Positions 27,960 to 37,607 of a DNA stretch of 64,000 nucleotides are shown here, piece after piece (the stretch's first letter is position 1; every line of letters begins with the position of its first letter). The position numbers and the translations under genes are program-made. Below the pieces are notes generated by a model. That model ran no database searches and was not told where the DNA came from. It saw nothing but the letters and a program-made list of their open reading frames with translations. The DNA lies in the NCBI GenBank assembly GCA_006503475.1, contig RSEH01000144.1, positions 57,367-121,366 on the forward strand, in the 5' to 3' direction. The stretch comes from Stentor roeselii. Its lineage: Eukaryota > Ciliophora > Heterotrichea > Heterotrichida > Stentoridae.

Positions 27960-30900
27960 ATGAACTTGTTGGTTATCACCCTTCTTGCCTGCGTATCAGC
28001 GACTTGCTGTCTGAACTGCGGAAGTCTCAGCATGGGGGAATGCATGACATGCAATTCAGGTTACTACAAATACAACAATTTAATCTGTGTGAAGCCCTGC
28101 CCTTCAACCTTCTCAGTGTCTTCCTCATCATGTTTAAGTTCTGACAGTACAAACGAGCTGTTCAATTTGGACTTTTTCGAGCTCAGCAACATCAATGCCA
28201 GGTCTTTCTCTGGATTCAGTAGCAACTTTCGATTTAGATTTAACAACTTCAAGGGAAATTCACTTATTCCTACTGTCGACAGAGGCTTTTTGTCGACTAG
28301 TGTCTCTGTCATGGTCGGTGATACTTCTTGGGTACCCGCGCCGGATTTTAATTTGAAGTTTTGGGTCTTGCCGACTAATGCTGGGACTATTTTCGAGGTG
28401 CTTGGCTCGAGTTTCACTGTTTTGTCAGTTGGAGTCAATTTGAACTATACTTTGGGATTGAGGACTGTCAAGCAAGTTGATGGATCTGCTGTTTTTGAGA
28501 ACTTTTTAACGGGAAAAACGGATTTAAATGCATGGGATTATGTTTCGGTGGGGTTTTGTCAGAGTGATAAGGATTTGGTTAATGTTGTGGTCGCTTTGAA
28601 TGGATTTGAAATTATTTACTCGATTAGTGATCGAGAGGCGAAGTTTAGTGAATCGAATACTTGGTCTTTTGGGTCACTTGCTAATGGAAATGCTTTTAAA
28701 GGGTTTTTGTATAAGTTTAGGGGTAGGAATCAGGCTGCCAGTGATGAATTGGAAAAATTTGAGATAGTTAGTTGCAGTGCTAGTTACTTTTTTGATGGGG
28801 CTGGCTGCAAACTTTGTACTTCTGGATGTGACTGGGGGTATTGTCAGAGTGGGTCATGTTCAATATGTAAAAGTTGCAAGTACTGTGAAGGATATCGCGA
28901 AAGCGACTGCAGCTGCGGAGGTTCATCATGCTGCCAAAGAGGCTGCTTAAAATGTTCCGATTTTTATACATGCGTAGAATGCCTTTCTAGTTACACTTTA
29001 ATATCAGGCGATTGTGTAGCCAACAGTCCAACAATAAACCAAAAGTTCTCCGGAACCTTCTCAGGATACTACGGAAAATTCAAGACAGGATTATACGGTA
29101 CCAGGTTTTACTTTAAAAGTAACCCAGAAGTGATAGACCCGATTCCAGCTCAAAATCGAGGTCTTTATTTCACAGGAGGAAAATATTTAATATACGATGA
29201 AACTTTTTCATTAAATTCTGACTTTTCACTAGCTCTGTGGATGAAGTCTTCAAGTGGAAGCATATTTAACAAAGGAAGTATTCTTCAGATGGACTCATAC
29301 AGATTGCTTTTCATTTACAAATACACCCTAAACAACTGTTACTACCAGCTAAGTTCCAATAACCTTCTTTTCAGTGACATTTGGACCCACCTGTCAATAA
29401 GTTTCAATACAGAATCCAATTCCTTTACTTATAATATTTATTTTGACAATGTCTTGACAGAGACTTACTCAAGTTTTTACCTTGCCTTTGAAGACCCTTA
29501 CACTGATAGTCTGGTTCTAGGAAAATCAACAAGCAACAACTACGAAGGCTTCATTTATTCAATAAAACTTTGGCAAGTCTACATCCAAGACTTCGCTTAT
29601 GAGTACCTCGACGAGATCTGTGGAAAAAGTCTCAGCTCGGCTTGTCTCTCTGAATGTCCGATGAACTATTACCTGGCCAGCACCTGCAAACCCTGCGCGT
29701 CTTCTTGTGAGACAGGATGTGTTGATAGCAGAACGACTTGCACAATATGCAGTAGTTATTTATGTGATTATTGTGATAGTTTTGATACTTCAGCTTGTGT
29801 TCAGTGCATCGTTGGAGCCTCTGGGGCTCCCTGTAAGTGCAGTGATGGTTTTTTTGAATTAAACTATAAATGTAATGCGTGTTATTCCAGGTGTAAAACT
29901 TGCAGTAATGGTGGAAATGGCTGTTTGAGTTGTCTTGATACTTTTGTTTTCTGTGAAAGTTTGTGTATTCCTGAATGTCCAACTGGGTACTCTTTGAGTT
30001 CTGGGATTTGTAGTAAGATTCAAGTTGAAGTTATTTTTATTGACTTGCGGTATACTTTTGAATTAGGCTCAATTGGCTCTTTTGTTGTAGGACTGAACCA
30101 GTCAAATGTGTATCCAACGTTCGATGAAAACGACCCGAAACCAGCAGTAAGCCGAGGGTTTTACTTTGATATTGGAAAGTTCATTTCAGGGTCACATATC
30201 TTCTCACCAACCCTAAGCCTGAGCATCTGGGTGAAGTTGATTTCCTCAGGTTCGATTTTAAAAAAAACAGGACTTTTCAGTTTAAATGCTCTTTCAAGCA
30301 GCCTGGTAGAAATGAGGGTAACTTTAATGAACAGCAATCAAATAATTCAAACAACAACAGCAACAGGTTGGGTGTTCCTGACTTATTCCATGACTGTATA
30401 CAATAACTACCAATACACAAAAATGACGACTTCAGTAAACAACGTTTTTTCATCAACAAAAGACGTCCTTGGTTTCATTTCAGATAAAAGTGGACAGTCC
30501 TTGATCATAGGTTCTTCAACAAGTTTCACTGGCTTCATCGCAACTCTTCATGTTTTTACTGATTCCTCGCGAAATACGACAGGTTTTTCATTTGCTTGCG
30601 TTACCTGCACGCCAAGTTGCCCTTACTGTCTAAGCCCCTGCGGGTTCAACCAGGACCCAGGCGACAACTGCAAGTCTTGTCCTTCAAGTTGCAGTCAAGG
30701 GTGTCTGTCGGGGACTTGCAATCTTTGCACTGATCACCTTTGCTTTAGTTGTGATGATCGTAAAACACTTGAATGTGTTACTTGTGCGCCACATTCAAGT
30801 GGAAAGCCCTGCATTTGTAATGAGTTTTATTTCAGTCAAGCTGGGCAGTGCTCGGATTGTTATCAACATTGTAAAAGTTGTCTATCGAAGGACTTTTTAT

Positions 30901-33900
30901 GTGAAGTTTGTAATGATCGGATGGTCATGATGAATTATTTTTGCTTGAAGGAATGTCCTACAGGTTATTTGGAGGAAGATGGAAAATGCTTGAGGGATTT
31001 TTCTGTTGTTTTTGAAGTGGATCTTAGTGATTTGATTGAATTGGGAAGGATTGGTGGATTTTTGGTTGGGAATGAATCGAATAACTCGTTTCCTGAATAT
31101 GATTTGAATGACCCTTGGCCTAGTTATCAGAGAGGGTATTACTTTCATGATAATGCTTTTATGGATGCATATTGTGGACTTTCTCCTAACTTCACTTTGA
31201 ACATGTGGATTTTAACCACTGGTGACGGGGTAGTTGTTCAGAAACTATCAGAAAATAGCACTTTTTATATCTCCACATCGAATTCATCGATATTCGCTAA
31301 CTTATCACTTCAAGGTTTCGAGTCAGTCCTAAGTTTTTCTTATAATTCCTCAATCTGGAGTTTATTTTCCTTATCACTTTTTACAAATTTAAATAAAACA
31401 ACAGTAACTTTTTACGAAAACAAGAAAATAATAAAACAAGTAGAGATACTTTCATACTTTTTAGACAACAACTCGACATTTTCGCTTACTCCTCGAAGTC
31501 CTTCAAACAACTTCACCGGTTTTATCTGGAAACTTTTCCTGATTCAAGAGGCTTCTGCCTTTCCAGTGGATTCAACAATTCCAGTATCGACCTGTTCTAT
31601 CCTTGAATACCCTGAGAGTTCTTCAGAGGACTGTCAAAGTTGTCCGAAATCCTGTCTTTATTTTTGTGGAAACAACTCATGCAACATCTGCCCCGATAAA
31701 CTCTGCTTGTCATGCTCATCATTTTCAGGTTCATGCGACGTATGCAAGAACAACAGCAGCCTAGTCAATGAGACTTGCGACTGTGACATCGGGTTTTACT
31801 CTGAATATGAAACTTGTCACACTTGTTACAAGCACTGTAAAGACTGTAGCTTTAAATTCATGCATTCTTGCACATTATGCCCTGAGAACCTGTCGTTGTT
31901 ATTTGAAGGAATATGTGGAAGATGTGGGCTGGGTTTCATTAATTCTAGTACTTGTGAATTGGAAACTTCTGTGATTTTCAACCTGGAGTTTAATAATACT
32001 ATCAAAGGAGTCGTCTTTGACTCTGTCAACGGGTTCGAAGTGGTTACAGGGAAAAGTTCGAAATTTTACCCGGAATATGAAGACTTCGATCCTTACGTCG
32101 CGTTTTTAAGAGGTTTTTACTTTAACGGGAAAAGTTCTTTCATGTCAGTGAACAACGAGTTGTTTATCCTTCCACATTCATTTGAAATCAGCTTCTGGAT
32201 CAACCCAATTTCCTCATCAGGAGCGATTTTCAAGAAAGGTGACTTGTCAGTTTATATAAACTCCTCAATTATGAACACTTGTATAAACCTCACAGATGGT
32301 TTTTTATGTTTAGCTTCTTCAGAAACTCTTCTTTTAAAATCTTGGAGCAAAATAATCCTATCCTTCGAGTTCTCCTCACAATTAACAACTTTAAAAATCT
32401 CAGAGTCCTCCATCACAGGCGAAGGGTACTTAATAGACAACTCGACCTTCGCATCTTTCGGGAAGGGTTCAGATCTTGACTACCTGGAAGGTTTTTTATT
32501 TACTTTCAGCATCGCTTCAGGTGTAGTCTCATCCAGAAGTCTTTTAACGTGTCTTGAAGCCTGCTCTGAATGTCTGGACTCCGGGTACTGCATCCCGACT
32601 TGCCTCATCAGCGAGTTTTGGACTGGCCCTGCCTTTGATGACTGTAAAGCCTGCAAAAGTGAATGTGGAACTGGTTGTCGGTCGTTGGAGACCTGCTCTT
32701 TGTGTGCTGATGAAAAGTGCAAGTCCTGTGACAGTCTAGAAACTGATACTCAATGCACTGACTGCTTTTTGAATAGCTACTCGAATGGGACTTGTGAATG
32801 TCAAGATGGGTACAACTGGAACCCTGTTGCTTTGAAGTGCTTTTCTTGTGAGTCTTATCAATTTGTTAAGAAATTTGAATGTGAGGACTGCCCCGAGATT
32901 TGCTTGACTTGCAGTGATCAGCTTAATTGTTTGACTTGTATTTCAAATGCTGTTGTTGAGGGGAGTATGTGTTATTGCAAGGTTGGGTTTATTCAAGATT
33001 TGAATACTACTGATAAATGTGTTAGACATGTTTTGAATGTTTCTTTGGTGGTTGACTCTGATAATCAAGGAAGTCTTATGTTTAATGAGTCTCTTAAGTT
33101 TGAACTTAATGTTGAGGATTTTATGTTTGAGGTTTCTGGAGATGTTTCTATTGAGAAATACTCGAATCGGTTTTATAAGATTAAAGTTGATTATCAGGAT
33201 TCTGTTAAAGAAGGAGATACTATGGTAGTGACTTTACTGTCAAATAACTTCGTATCCATAACAAACGCAACTCCGGAAGTTCAAACTTACAAAGCCACCC
33301 TTTCCAAGTCTCCATCCCAACAAAACGCAGCATTAGAAGCTGCAAAGCAATTAGCCCAAACAGTAACAACCGCAGTGACATCAGCAGTAACAGCGACTTC
33401 AATGATGAACCCTAACCCAGCATGTCTTTGGAGTTTCATCAACACAGTCCAAATGATAGTCTTTATAATCCTTGCAAACGTGTCGATCCCTTCGAAGTCA
33501 AAAGGTCTGATAATCGGTTTAAAAAACTACAACTTTTTTCCAAACACGTTCGAATATTTCATGCCACAAGGAGAGCCTCACAACTTTCAAAACGCTTACG
33601 ACTTGGGGTACAAGTCGGACTCAGTAATGATCAACATTGGAAGAGCTGTTACGGCTTTTATGGCTTTTATTGTCTTGTGGGTCGTTTTGCTGATGTTTGG
33701 CTGGATGATTAAAAAAGGATGGTGCAAGAAGAAGTTTTTTGTTGATAATGTGAAAGAGTTCCTTGCTGATTATAAATACGGGTTTTTTATTAGGTATGGA
33801 ATCACGAATTATATTGAATTTGAAATCGCTGCACTTATTGGAATCATTAATTTTGATCAGCTTGGGACTTTTTCTGTGATTAATACTGTGATTTCTTCAG

Positions 33901-34592
33901 TTATTCTTGTGATTTTAGCTGGTACTCCTGTTCTTTGCTTCTTGATGGTCGCTAGAAGACGAGTGAAGAAAAAGGAAGACCAGGAAGAGTTTGATACGAT
34001 GTATGGGACTTTGTTTTACGAGTTTAACAATGATAAGGGAGTTATGACTTCTAACTTTTACGTGTTTTTCTTCTTGAAACGAGCAGCTTATGGAATTATT
34101 TTAATGCTTTTAAGAGGATATGGAGTGGTACAGATGACCTTGATACTAATTCTTTCCTTTTCCTTCATGATGTACTTGATTATTTTTAAGCCTTTCGGTG
34201 AAAAGATGTTAAATTTTTCTAATATTTTCTCAGAAGTAGCAACTTTACTGATATTTGTGTTAATCACATGGCTGTTATTTGACCTCTCTGAAGAGTCACT
34301 TGGTCGTTTAGACAACGTCATTTACTACCTAGTCTATACAATCATGGGAATCCAAATGTGTGCAAGTATCGGTTTAATCTTAAAAACAATAAAATCTAAA
34401 ATAGCAGCAAAGTACAGCAAGTCCAAATCCTCTCCAGTAATTCCAATATCAAGTGACGAGCCCGAAGCAAACAACTTAAACGCTTTTAGCAACAGCAACG
34501 AAGTATCAAGACTCGAGCACATCGACGAGGTGCGATCAAAGAAAACAGCTTCAGGTCTAAGTAAATACGGGAAGTTCTTTGAAGATAGCTAG
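27960..34592 (+). CDS. Giant cysteine-rich multi-pass membrane protein with repeated LamG-like modules
   Basis: 2210 residues, one exon. A clear signal peptide (MNLLVITLLACVSATCC) starts the protein. The ectodomain alternates furin-like CxxC blocks (CKTCSNGGNGCLSC and similar) with five modules of about 200 residues that look like LamG/concanavalin folds; several share a P-x-Y, DP, RGFYF motif and a late GFIY or GFIW strand. A beta-rich region and an alanine-rich helix (LEAAKQLAQTVTTAVTSA) precede about eight or nine membrane segments from residue 1822 (FINTVQMIVFIILANVS) to about 2150. The tail is cytosolic. Such proteins are common in ciliates, but no defined function is known. The stop TAG overlaps the stop of the opposite gene. 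Confidence 0.88.
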   Translation: MNLLVITLLACVSATCCLNCGSLSMGECMTCNSGYYKYNNLICVKPCPSTFSVSSSSCLSSDSTNELFNLDFFELSNINARSFSGFSSNFRFRFNNFKGNSLIPTVDRGFLSTSVSVMVGDTSWVPAPDFNLKFWVLPTNAGTIFEVLGSSFTVLSVGVNLNYTLGLRTVKQVDGSAVFENFLTGKTDLNAWDYVSVGFCQSDKDLVNVVVALNGFEIIYSISDREAKFSESNTWSFGSLANGNAFKGFLYKFRGRNQAASDELEKFEIVSCSASYFFDGAGCKLCTSGCDWGYCQSGSCSICKSCKYCEGYRESDCSCGGSSCCQRGCLKCSDFYTCVECLSSYTLISGDCVANSPTINQKFSGTFSGYYGKFKTGLYGTRFYFKSNPEVIDPIPAQNRGLYFTGGKYLIYDETFSLNSDFSLALWMKSSSGSIFNKGSILQMDSYRLLFIYKYTLNNCYYQLSSNNLLFSDIWTHLSISFNTESNSFTYNIYFDNVLTETYSSFYLAFEDPYTDSLVLGKSTSNNYEGFIYSIKLWQVYIQDFAYEYLDEICGKSLSSACLSECPMNYYLASTCKPCASSCETGCVDSRTTCTICSSYLCDYCDSFDTSACVQCIVGASGAPCKCSDGFFELNYKCNACYSRCKTCSNGGNGCLSCLDTFVFCESLCIPECPTGYSLSSGICSKIQVEVIFIDLRYTFELGSIGSFVVGLNQSNVYPTFDENDPKPAVSRGFYFDIGKFISGSHIFSPTLSLSIWVKLISSGSILKKTGLFSLNALSSSLVEMRVTLMNSNQIIQTTTATGWVFLTYSMTVYNNYQYTKMTTSVNNVFSSTKDVLGFISDKSGQSLIIGSSTSFTGFIATLHVFTDSSRNTTGFSFACVTCTPSCPYCLSPCGFNQDPGDNCKSCPSSCSQGCLSGTCNLCTDHLCFSCDDRKTLECVTCAPHSSGKPCICNEFYFSQAGQCSDCYQHCKSCLSKDFLCEVCNDRMVMMNYFCLKECPTGYLEEDGKCLRDFSVVFEVDLSDLIELGRIGGFLVGNESNNSFPEYDLNDPWPSYQRGYYFHDNAFMDAYCGLSPNFTLNMWILTTGDGVVVQKLSENSTFYISTSNSSIFANLSLQGFESVLSFSYNSSIWSLFSLSLFTNLNKTTVTFYENKKIIKQVEILSYFLDNNSTFSLTPRSPSNNFTGFIWKLFLIQEASAFPVDSTIPVSTCSILEYPESSSEDCQSCPKSCLYFCGNNSCNICPDKLCLSCSSFSGSCDVCKNNSSLVNETCDCDIGFYSEYETCHTCYKHCKDCSFKFMHSCTLCPENLSLLFEGICGRCGLGFINSSTCELETSVIFNLEFNNTIKGVVFDSVNGFEVVTGKSSKFYPEYEDFDPYVAFLRGFYFNGKSSFMSVNNELFILPHSFEISFWINPISSSGAIFKKGDLSVYINSSIMNTCINLTDGFLCLASSETLLLKSWSKIILSFEFSSQLTTLKISESSITGEGYLIDNSTFASFGKGSDLDYLEGFLFTFSIASGVVSSRSLLTCLEACSECLDSGYCIPTCLISEFWTGPAFDDCKACKSECGTGCRSLETCSLCADEKCKSCDSLETDTQCTDCFLNSYSNGTCECQDGYNWNPVALKCFSCESYQFVKKFECEDCPEICLTCSDQLNCLTCISNAVVEGSMCYCKVGFIQDLNTTDKCVRHVLNVSLVVDSDNQGSLMFNESLKFELNVEDFMFEVSGDVSIEKYSNRFYKIKVDYQDSVKEGDTMVVTLLSNNFVSITNATPEVQTYKATLSKSPSQQNAALEAAKQLAQTVTTAVTSAVTATSMMNPNPACLWSFINTVQMIVFIILANVSIPSKSKGLIIGLKNYNFFPNTFEYFMPQGEPHNFQNAYDLGYKSDSVMINIGRAVTAFMAFIVLWVVLLMFGWMIKKGWCKKKFFVDNVKEFLADYKYGFFIRYGITNYIEFEIAALIGIINFDQLGTFSVINTVISSVILVILAGTPVLCFLMVARRRVKKKEDQEEFDTMYGTLFYEFNNDKGVMTSNFYVFFFLKRAAYGIILMLLRGYGVVQMTLILILSFSFMMYLIIFKPFGEKMLNFSNIFSEVATLLIFVLITWLLFDLSEESLGRLDNVIYYLVYTIMGIQMCASIGLILKTIKSKIAAKYSKSKSSPVIPISSDEPEANNLNAFSNSNEVSRLEHIDEVRSKKTASGLSKYGKFFEDS

Positions 34593-35620
34593 TTAATAAT
34601 TGCAATTACTAAAGAACTCGCTAAAAACCTTGCAAAGCTGAAGTACTCTGAAGTCTGGTACCACGGGTCGAATATTCCTTGAGGCCGTGCGCAGTGGTCG
34701 AGGACTGTCGACTTGTAAAGGTTGAAGTACTTGAATCGGTCCAGCATGTGTTTGTTGTAGTCCCGTTGCTTTGAAGAGATCGACGCGCAAGAGTAAAGAA
34801 TGTCGGGGTCGTCTGTGTGAGAAAGGTTTCCGGTGCACTTTGAAGAGTCGAAGATTATTGCCTCGTAGTACTTTGAGATCTGGGTTGACTTGTCAGCGTG
34901 GATCCCGCAGTAACCTGTCGAGGATCTGGAATCTCCTCCACATAAACAGCTTCCTTCGTCGTAAAGGACTTTTTCGTTGTAGGTGTAGTAGGTGCATGTT
35001 GAACCGATTTCACAGATTAAATCGTCGCCCAGGTTTTTGTTGGATGAATAACCGACTATCGCGTCGCATTTTTCGTTGTAGACAAAGCCGGTCTTGCAGA
35101 AGATTCCTCGGTCAGCTGATGTTCCAAGACTAAGAGTATGATACTGAATGCATTCCCCATCAAGACATCCATATCCAGACTTGCACATATTATCTCTTTC
35201 ACATCCAGAATTCACATGATTCTTGCACTCGCCATCACAGTAATGATCCGGCAAACATTCTTCATCAGTATCACAGTCGTCACCAATATCTTCCCCTTCA
35301 CATCGATCATTAGTGCATTGTTCAGACACACAATTCGAACTAACACAACAAACCTGCCCAGTGTAAAGTTCTTTATTATAATCTTCACAAAGGTCTTTTT
35401 CCAGTTCATCATTTACACAATAAACAGTTTCCCAGGTGTCAGTTTCAGTGTTTAAAATCGAATTTTGACACTTGAGCCCATCAACACAAGGCGAGATCAA
35501 AACAGAGTCTCCTCTATCCAGAATGCATTCTTTCCTAGTAGGTCCATTCGAGCATGACAGTTGTTTGCAAGTCTGACTATCTAAAGCAAAAGTCTGAAAA
35601 ATGAGTAAATAAAAAATCAT
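34589..35620 (-). CDS. Secreted cysteine-rich protein, predicted GPI-anchored
   Basis: 343 residues. A signal peptide (MIFYLLIFQTFALDS) and a C-terminal hydrophobic tail (FLASSLVIAIIN) ending at the stop predict a GPI anchor. The mature part is rich in cysteines (CDTDEECLPDHYCDGEC, CERDNMCKSGYGCLDGEC), a Dickkopf-like spacing, followed by CLCGGDSRSSTGYCG. It is a paralog of the 21237-22322 protein by order and motifs. It is wedged between neighbours: its stop shares bases with the plus-strand stop at 34590-34592, and its ATG is 4 bp from the ZSWIM7 ATG. Single exon, stop TAG. Confidence 0.83.
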   Translation of the reverse strand: MIFYLLIFQTFALDSQTCKQLSCSNGPTRKECILDRGDSVLISPCVDGLKCQNSILNTETDTWETVYCVNDELEKDLCEDYNKELYTGQVCCVSSNCVSEQCTNDRCEGEDIGDDCDTDEECLPDHYCDGECKNHVNSGCERDNMCKSGYGCLDGECIQYHTLSLGTSADRGIFCKTGFVYNEKCDAIVGYSSNKNLGDDLICEIGSTCTYYTYNEKVLYDEGSCLCGGDSRSSTGYCGIHADKSTQISKYYEAIIFDSSKCTGNLSHTDDPDILYSCASISSKQRDYNKHMLDRFKYFNLYKSTVLDHCARPQGIFDPWYQTSEYFSFARFLASSLVIAIIN

Positions 35621-35624
35621 TTAT

Positions 35625-36071
35625 ATGGAAGTTAAACAACTTTTCCAGTCCTCTCTCTCCCAGCTAAGCAAAACCAAATCAAGTACTTTCCAAACAGTTG
35701 ACGAGGAAGTCCTTTTGATGTAAACCTCAATCAGTCTAAACTCCTTATTCGGCGGTAGTCTGGTGATGAAATCTTTGGCCTTACTAGAAAACCAAAAAGT
35801 TGTAGAAATCAAAACCTTATCAGGCCGAAGTTTTTTCAAGGTAAAAGGAACCTACCACGAAGAATACATCATTCTTTGGCCAGGTCTAGTCTGTCAATGT
35901 GAGTCCTTCATCCAAAGCCTGGGAAAACCTGACATGTTTTTAGTAAGACCCAATCAGTGCAAGCATCTTCTCTCAGTTCATCTCGGAAAAGCCTTAGACT
36001 GCATTCTGACCTTGATGATCCCTGACATAGCCTTCGGAGAACTAGTGAAAATTTCTACAAGTAATAAATAA
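35625..36071 (+). CDS. ZSWIM7: ZSWIM7/SWS1-like SWIM zinc-finger protein, one intron
   Basis: Exons 35625-35719 and 35735-36071 are joined over a 15-nt intron, giving 143 residues. The second exon holds the SWIM signature CQC (about 91-93) followed by CKH (about 115-117). The splice restores [20 protein letters not shown], the conserved segment before the SWIM domain in ZSWIM7. The length is normal for the family (about 140). SWS1 works with a Rad51 paralog in the Shu complex, promoting homologous recombination, including in meiosis. The ATG lies 4 bp from the divergent GPI-protein ATG, and its stop is 2 bp before the casein kinase start. All four zinc ligands (CxC, CxH) are present. Confidence 0.9.
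35720..35734 (+). other. 15-nt intron (ZSWIM7-like)
   Basis: Sequence GTAAACCTCAATCAG with A at position 10. It contains the TAA that separates the two frames. Confidence 0.92.
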
Positions 36072-36073
36072 TA

Positions 36074-37102
36074 ATGATAACTCCCAGTGTAAACATCGGC
36101 GGAGTCATTGGAAACAAGTACCAAGTCGGACGAAAACTTGGAAGCGGGTCCTTCGGGCAGATCCACCTCGGAGTAAATTCTCAAACAAACGAAGAAATTG
36201 CAATAAAATTCGAAACTGTGAGATCTCGCCACCCTCAGCTGCTTTACGAGTCAAGAGTTTACCAAAGTCTCGCCGGAGGACTGGGCATCCCCAACTGTCA
36301 CTGGTTCGGAGTTGAAGGCGAGTTCAACGTCATGGTCATTGACTTGATGGGTCCTTCATTAGAAGACCTTTTCACACAATGTGGAAGAAAGTTTTCATTA
36401 AAAACTGTTTTAATGCTCGCTGATCAGATGATTAGTCGAGTCGAGTTTATTCATGCTAAAAATTATCTTCATCGAGATATCAAACCTGATAATTTCTTGA
36501 TTGGAATTGGAAGAAGGGCGAACCAAATCTTCGTGATTGACTTTGGACTGGCGAAGAAGTACCGTGATCCAAGGACACAGCAGCATATTCCTTATAGGGA
36601 AGGGAAAAACTTAACTGGCACTGCCCGATATGCGAGTTTGAATACGCATCTCGGAATTGAACAGTCTAGAAGAGATGATTTGGAAGGACTTGGATATGTT
36701 TTGCTTTATTTTTTAAGAGGAAGTCTGCCTTGGCAAGGACTGAGAGCTCAGAACAGAAAGGAAAAGTACGAAAGGATCATGCAATGTAAACTTGATACTA
36801 CAACTAGTGCCTTGTGTCAAGGGTTTTCGGGAGAAATTGCAACTTATATGAATTATTGTAAGAATCTCAGGTTTGAGGAAAGACCTGATTATAGCTATTT
36901 GAAGAGAATGTTGAAGGATTTGTTTTTTCGAGAAAACTATCAGTATGATTATATTTTTGATTGGACTATTTTGAACTTGGTATGGTTTAGATAGACTGGA
37001 AACAGCAGGAATGAAGTCAGGGAAGATGGATCTAGAAAGGAAAGTGAAGAGGTTAAAAAAAAGACGAGGGATGATGGCAAAAGAAATTTTGTTAATGTTT
37101 AG
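36074..37102 (+). CDS. Casein kinase 1 family protein kinase, one intron
   Basis: Exons 36074-36979 and 36995-37102 are joined over a 15-nt intron, giving 337 residues. Motifs: glycine loop [35 protein letters not shown], and [14 protein letters not shown] with [11 protein letters not shown], which are diagnostic of CK1. Without the splice the frame stops six residues into the intron, right after NLVWFR; with it the core ends DWTILN and a basic, charged tail of 36 residues follows, as in CK1 delta/epsilon-like enzymes. CK1 phosphorylates acidic or primed serines and acts in many pathways. All catalytic residues are present. It starts 2 bp after the ZSWIM7 stop. Confidence 0.95.
36980..36994 (+). 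other. 15-nt intron (casein kinase 1)
   Basis: Sequence GTATGGTTTAGATAG with A at position 10. It places the true CK1 tail at 36995-37102. The unspliced frame ends at the TAG within it. Confidence 0.82.
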
Positions 37103-37607
37103 GTTTATTGAATGGGGGAATTATGAGATTTTTTAGGGTTTTTTTTAGGTGGATTGATATGGTTTGGATAATTTTAGGCTTTGCCGTGATGTTAGGGAGT
37201 TGGTTTAAGGTCTAAGATAGTTGTAATCTGAATAACCTTAAATTTTTTCAATTTTTAATAGTTCAGTATTAAATTGATAAAATATTTCAACAGCTGCTAT
37301 ATTTTGGTAAATCCTAAACTCTAGTGAAGATCTATGATACTAATTCTTAGCAGGTGTAAATTCGGTTTAAAATTTAAATTAACTAGAATTATCACATTTG
37401 AAGCGTAGATCAATTCAGGATTTCCAAGTTTAAATAATAACTTAAACTTTCAAGAACCTCTAAAGCCCTCGACCCCAAAATAACCATACTAAAAACACTT
37501 ATAAACCAAACCCTATATTACATTCCATTCTCTCTAAATTTTCATTAAAAATATATCTCCAACAAAACAGTAAAATCTCAAAAGTCTCTGAAACATCCTC
37601 AAATAAA
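37103..37607. other. Intergenic, 505 bp
   Basis: The first 110 bp are T- and G-rich and include a 30-codon frame (37123-37215) encoding one hydrophobic segment; it is too short and lacks support, so no gene is called. The rest is AT-rich upstream sequence of the copper ATPase. Confidence 0.5.

Noticed and set aside
27953-28054. Longer start for the EF-hand/WD40 protein
   Set aside because: The extra 34 codons are antisense to a clear signal peptide of the opposite gene and look like an antisense extension.
37190-37197. TGTTAGGG, matching the heterotrich telomere octamer
   Set aside because: A single 8-mer is expected by chance in 64 kb; no adjacent repeat, so neither a telomere nor a telomerase RNA template.
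37123-37215. A 30-residue hydrophobic micro-ORF in a T/G-rich stretch
   Set aside because: Too short and without homology or start-context support.
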